22,794 nt of DNA. It comes from Candidatus Arcticimaribacter sp. UBA7428 (lineage in GTDB: Bacteria > Bacteroidota > Bacteroidia > Flavobacteriales > Flavobacteriaceae). The notes below the pieces were generated by a model that was not told the DNA's origin, searched no databases, and saw nothing but the letters and a program-made list of their open reading frames with translations. The position numbers and the translations under genes were made by a program. The first letter of the stretch is position 1. Every line of letters starts with the position of its first letter. The DNA lies in assembly GCA_002477625.1 (NCBI GenBank), contig DLQQ01000086.1, positions 35,020 through 57,813 of the forward strand, read 5' to 3'. Of this stretch, positions 21,220 to 22,794 are shown one piece after another.

Positions 21220-22794
21220 ATGTTTTTAGAAGAAATCGCAAGAAGGAGAACCTTTGGAATTATTTCACATCCCGATGCTGGTAAAACTACACTGACTGAA
21301 AAATTACTCCTTTATGGAGGGGCTATTCAGGAGGCTGGGGCGGTAAAATCCAATAAGATTAAAAAAGGGGCTACCAGTGATTTTATGGAAATTGAGCGTC
21401 AGAGAGGAATCTCGGTTGCAACCTCAGTTCTTGCATTTATCTACAAAGACAAAAAAATAAACATCCTTGATACTCCAGGGCACAAAGATTTTGCGGAGGA
21501 TACATTCAGAACCCTAACCGCCGTTGACAGCGTCATTGTCGTTGTCGATGTTGCCAAAGGAGTGGAAGAACAAACAGAAAAATTGGTTGAGGTTTGTCGA
21601 ATGAGAAGCATCCCAATCATCGTATTCATCAACAAGCTGGATCGTGAAGGAAAGGATTCTTTTGACTTATTGGATGAGATTGAATCCAAGTTGGGTCTTC
21701 GGGTTACCCCACTCTCCCACCCGATTGGAATGGGGTATGACTTCAAAGGAATCTATAACATCTGGAATAAAAATGCAAAACTGTTTTTGGAAGACAACAA
21801 GCAATCCAAAAACAAGACCGTTTCTTTTGACTCACTGGAGGATACGGAGCTAGAACGACTTATTGGAACTAGCTCGCTCGAAACTCTAAAAGAAGAGTTG
21901 GACTTGGTCGATGGGGTATATCCTCCTTTTTCCCAAGAAGAATATTTAGCAGGAACCTTACAGCCTGTATTCTTCGGCTCAGCTTTGAATAATTTTGGCG
22001 TACAAGAATTGTTGGATTGTTTCATTGATATCGCTCCTGCACCCCTCCAGAAACAAGCGGAAGAGCGTTTGATCAAACCTGACGAGAAAGCTTTTAGTGG
22101 TTTTGTTTTTAAAATACACGCCAATATGGATCCCAATCATCGGGATCGTTTAGCATTCGTTAAAATCGTTTCTGGGACCTTTGAACGCAACACCCCTTAC
22201 CTTCATGTGCGCAACAATAAAAAAGTAAAATTCTCAAGCCCCAATGCCTTCTTTGCAGAACGAAAAGAGATCGTCGATATTTCTTATCCCGGCGATATTG
22301 TGGGGTTACACGATACTGGAAATTTTAAAATTGGAGATTCCTTAACTTCTGGTGAGCAAATACATTTTAAAGGAATTCCAAGCTTTTCTCCAGAGCACTT
22401 CCGATACATCAACAATGCCGATCCGATGAAGTCGAAACAATTGAACAAAGGAATTGACCAGTTGATGGACGAGGGTGTTGCACAATTGTTTACCATGTCC
22501 ATGAACAATCGAAAAATTATTGGGACTGTTGGTGCACTTCAATTCGAAGTGATCCAATACCGCTTGGAACACGAGTACGGTGCCATTTGTTCTTATGAAA
22601 ACCTCAATGTTTTTAAAGCCTGTTGGGTGGAGCCTTCCGATCCAAAAAACCAAGAGTTTGCAGACTTTAGGCGTGTAAAACAAAAGTTCTTAGCTACAGA
22701 CAAACAAGGTCAAATGGTATTTTTGGCAGATTCTAGTTTTTCTCTTCAAATGACACAACAGAAGTATCCTTCAGTTAAGTTTCATTTGACTTCG
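21220..22794 (+). CDS. prfC: Peptide chain release factor 3 (3' end cut by the window edge)
   Basis: 525 codons are visible from the ATG at 21220, with no stop before the window edge. RF3 is normally about 527-530 residues, and the last visible codons (QKYPSVKFHLTS) match its usual end, so only a few are missing. It is a translational GTPase with G1 at 16-23 (SHPDAGKT), switch II DTPGH at 84-88 and NKLD at 138-141. An EF-Tu-like domain II and the RF3-specific C-terminal domain (ALQFEVIQYRLEHEYG) follow. RF3 recycles RF1 and RF2 from the ribosome after peptide release and contributes to post-peptidyl-transfer quality control. It is divergent from idi with a 95-base gap. Confidence 0.95.
   Translation, partial: MFLEEIARRRTFGIISHPDAGKTTLTEKLLLYGGAIQEAGAVKSNKIKKGATSDFMEIERQRGISVATSVLAFIYKDKKINILDTPGHKDFAEDTFRTLTAVDSVIVVVDVAKGVEEQTEKLVEVCRMRSIPIIVFINKLDREGKDSFDLLDEIESKLGLRVTPLSHPIGMGYDFKGIYNIWNKNAKLFLEDNKQSKNKTVSFDSLEDTELERLIGTSSLETLKEELDLVDGVYPPFSQEEYLAGTLQPVFFGSALNNFGVQELLDCFIDIAPAPLQKQAEERLIKPDEKAFSGFVFKIHANMDPNHRDRLAFVKIVSGTFERNTPYLHVRNNKKVKFSSPNAFFAERKEIVDISYPGDIVGLHDTGNFKIGDSLTSGEQIHFKGIPSFSPEHFRYINNADPMKSKQLNKGIDQLMDEGVAQLFTMSMNNRKIIGTVGALQFEVIQYRLEHEYGAICSYENLNVFKACWVEPSDPKNQEFADFRRVKQKFLATDKQGQMVFLADSSFSLQMTQQKYPSVKFHLTS

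Noticed and set aside
1..22794. CRISPR arrays, tRNA/rRNA genes, riboswitches
   Set aside because: No regularly spaced repeats, tRNA-like cloverleaf or known riboswitch motif was noticed in the short intergenic regions; a covariance-model search was not possible.

Overview
The window looks like chromosomal DNA from a flavobacterium (Bacteroidetes, most likely marine Flavobacteriaceae). The evidence is its AT-rich, tightly packed genes with no evident Shine-Dalgarno sequences, upstream boxes of the TAnnTTTG type, and protein families whose form is typical of that group: the HtpG variant, the DUF5916 outer-membrane protein, the DUF4369 lipoprotein, the TetR-like/ABC1 pair and the PTPS-type QueD. 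I see no tRNA, rRNA, CRISPR array, insertion sequence or phage gene. No stretch over 300 bases lacks a gene or gene remnant.

Layout. 1-444: decayed SRPBCC/AHSA1-type gene. 449-5138 (minus strand): recR, an orphan 2-oxoacid dehydrogenase E2, a DEDDh exonuclease, a fumarylacetoacetate-hydrolase-family enzyme and cinA. 5284-6750 (plus): a sodium:solute symporter. 6721-10118 (minus): a TetR-like regulator, an ABC1/UbiB kinase-like protein, a KAS III-like synthase and a small CoA-binding protein. 10251-12902 (plus): htpG, a strong intrinsic terminator and a GNAT acetyltransferase. 13042-13955 (plus): an Xre/MbcA-type antitoxin and RES-domain toxin with an operator-like promoter. 13964-15490 (minus): a membrane-anchored glutamate-synthase-like flavoprotein. 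15751-19370 (plus): an AlkB-like dioxygenase, a DUF5916 outer-membrane protein and a DUF4369 lipoprotein. 19376-21124 (minus): a 90-residue hypothetical protein, then the overlapping operon idi-queD-bcp. 21220 to the edge (plus): prfC, lacking only its last few codons.

Most genes are housekeeping: recombination repair, translation termination, isoprenoid precursor supply, pterin/queuosine chemistry, peroxide defence and protein folding. The main accessory element is the xre-res toxin-antitoxin locus. Its promoter carries a perfect 7-2-7 palindrome between the two promoter boxes, plus a third half-site exactly 21 bp (two helical turns) downstream. Other points worth a look are an Asp-to-Asn change in the E2 catalytic motif, a palindrome over the htpG -33 box, the TetR-like and ABC1 genes lying in one frame with a single stop between them, and several promoter-like boxes so close to start codons that the transcripts could be leaderless. 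I found no clearly new multi-gene system.
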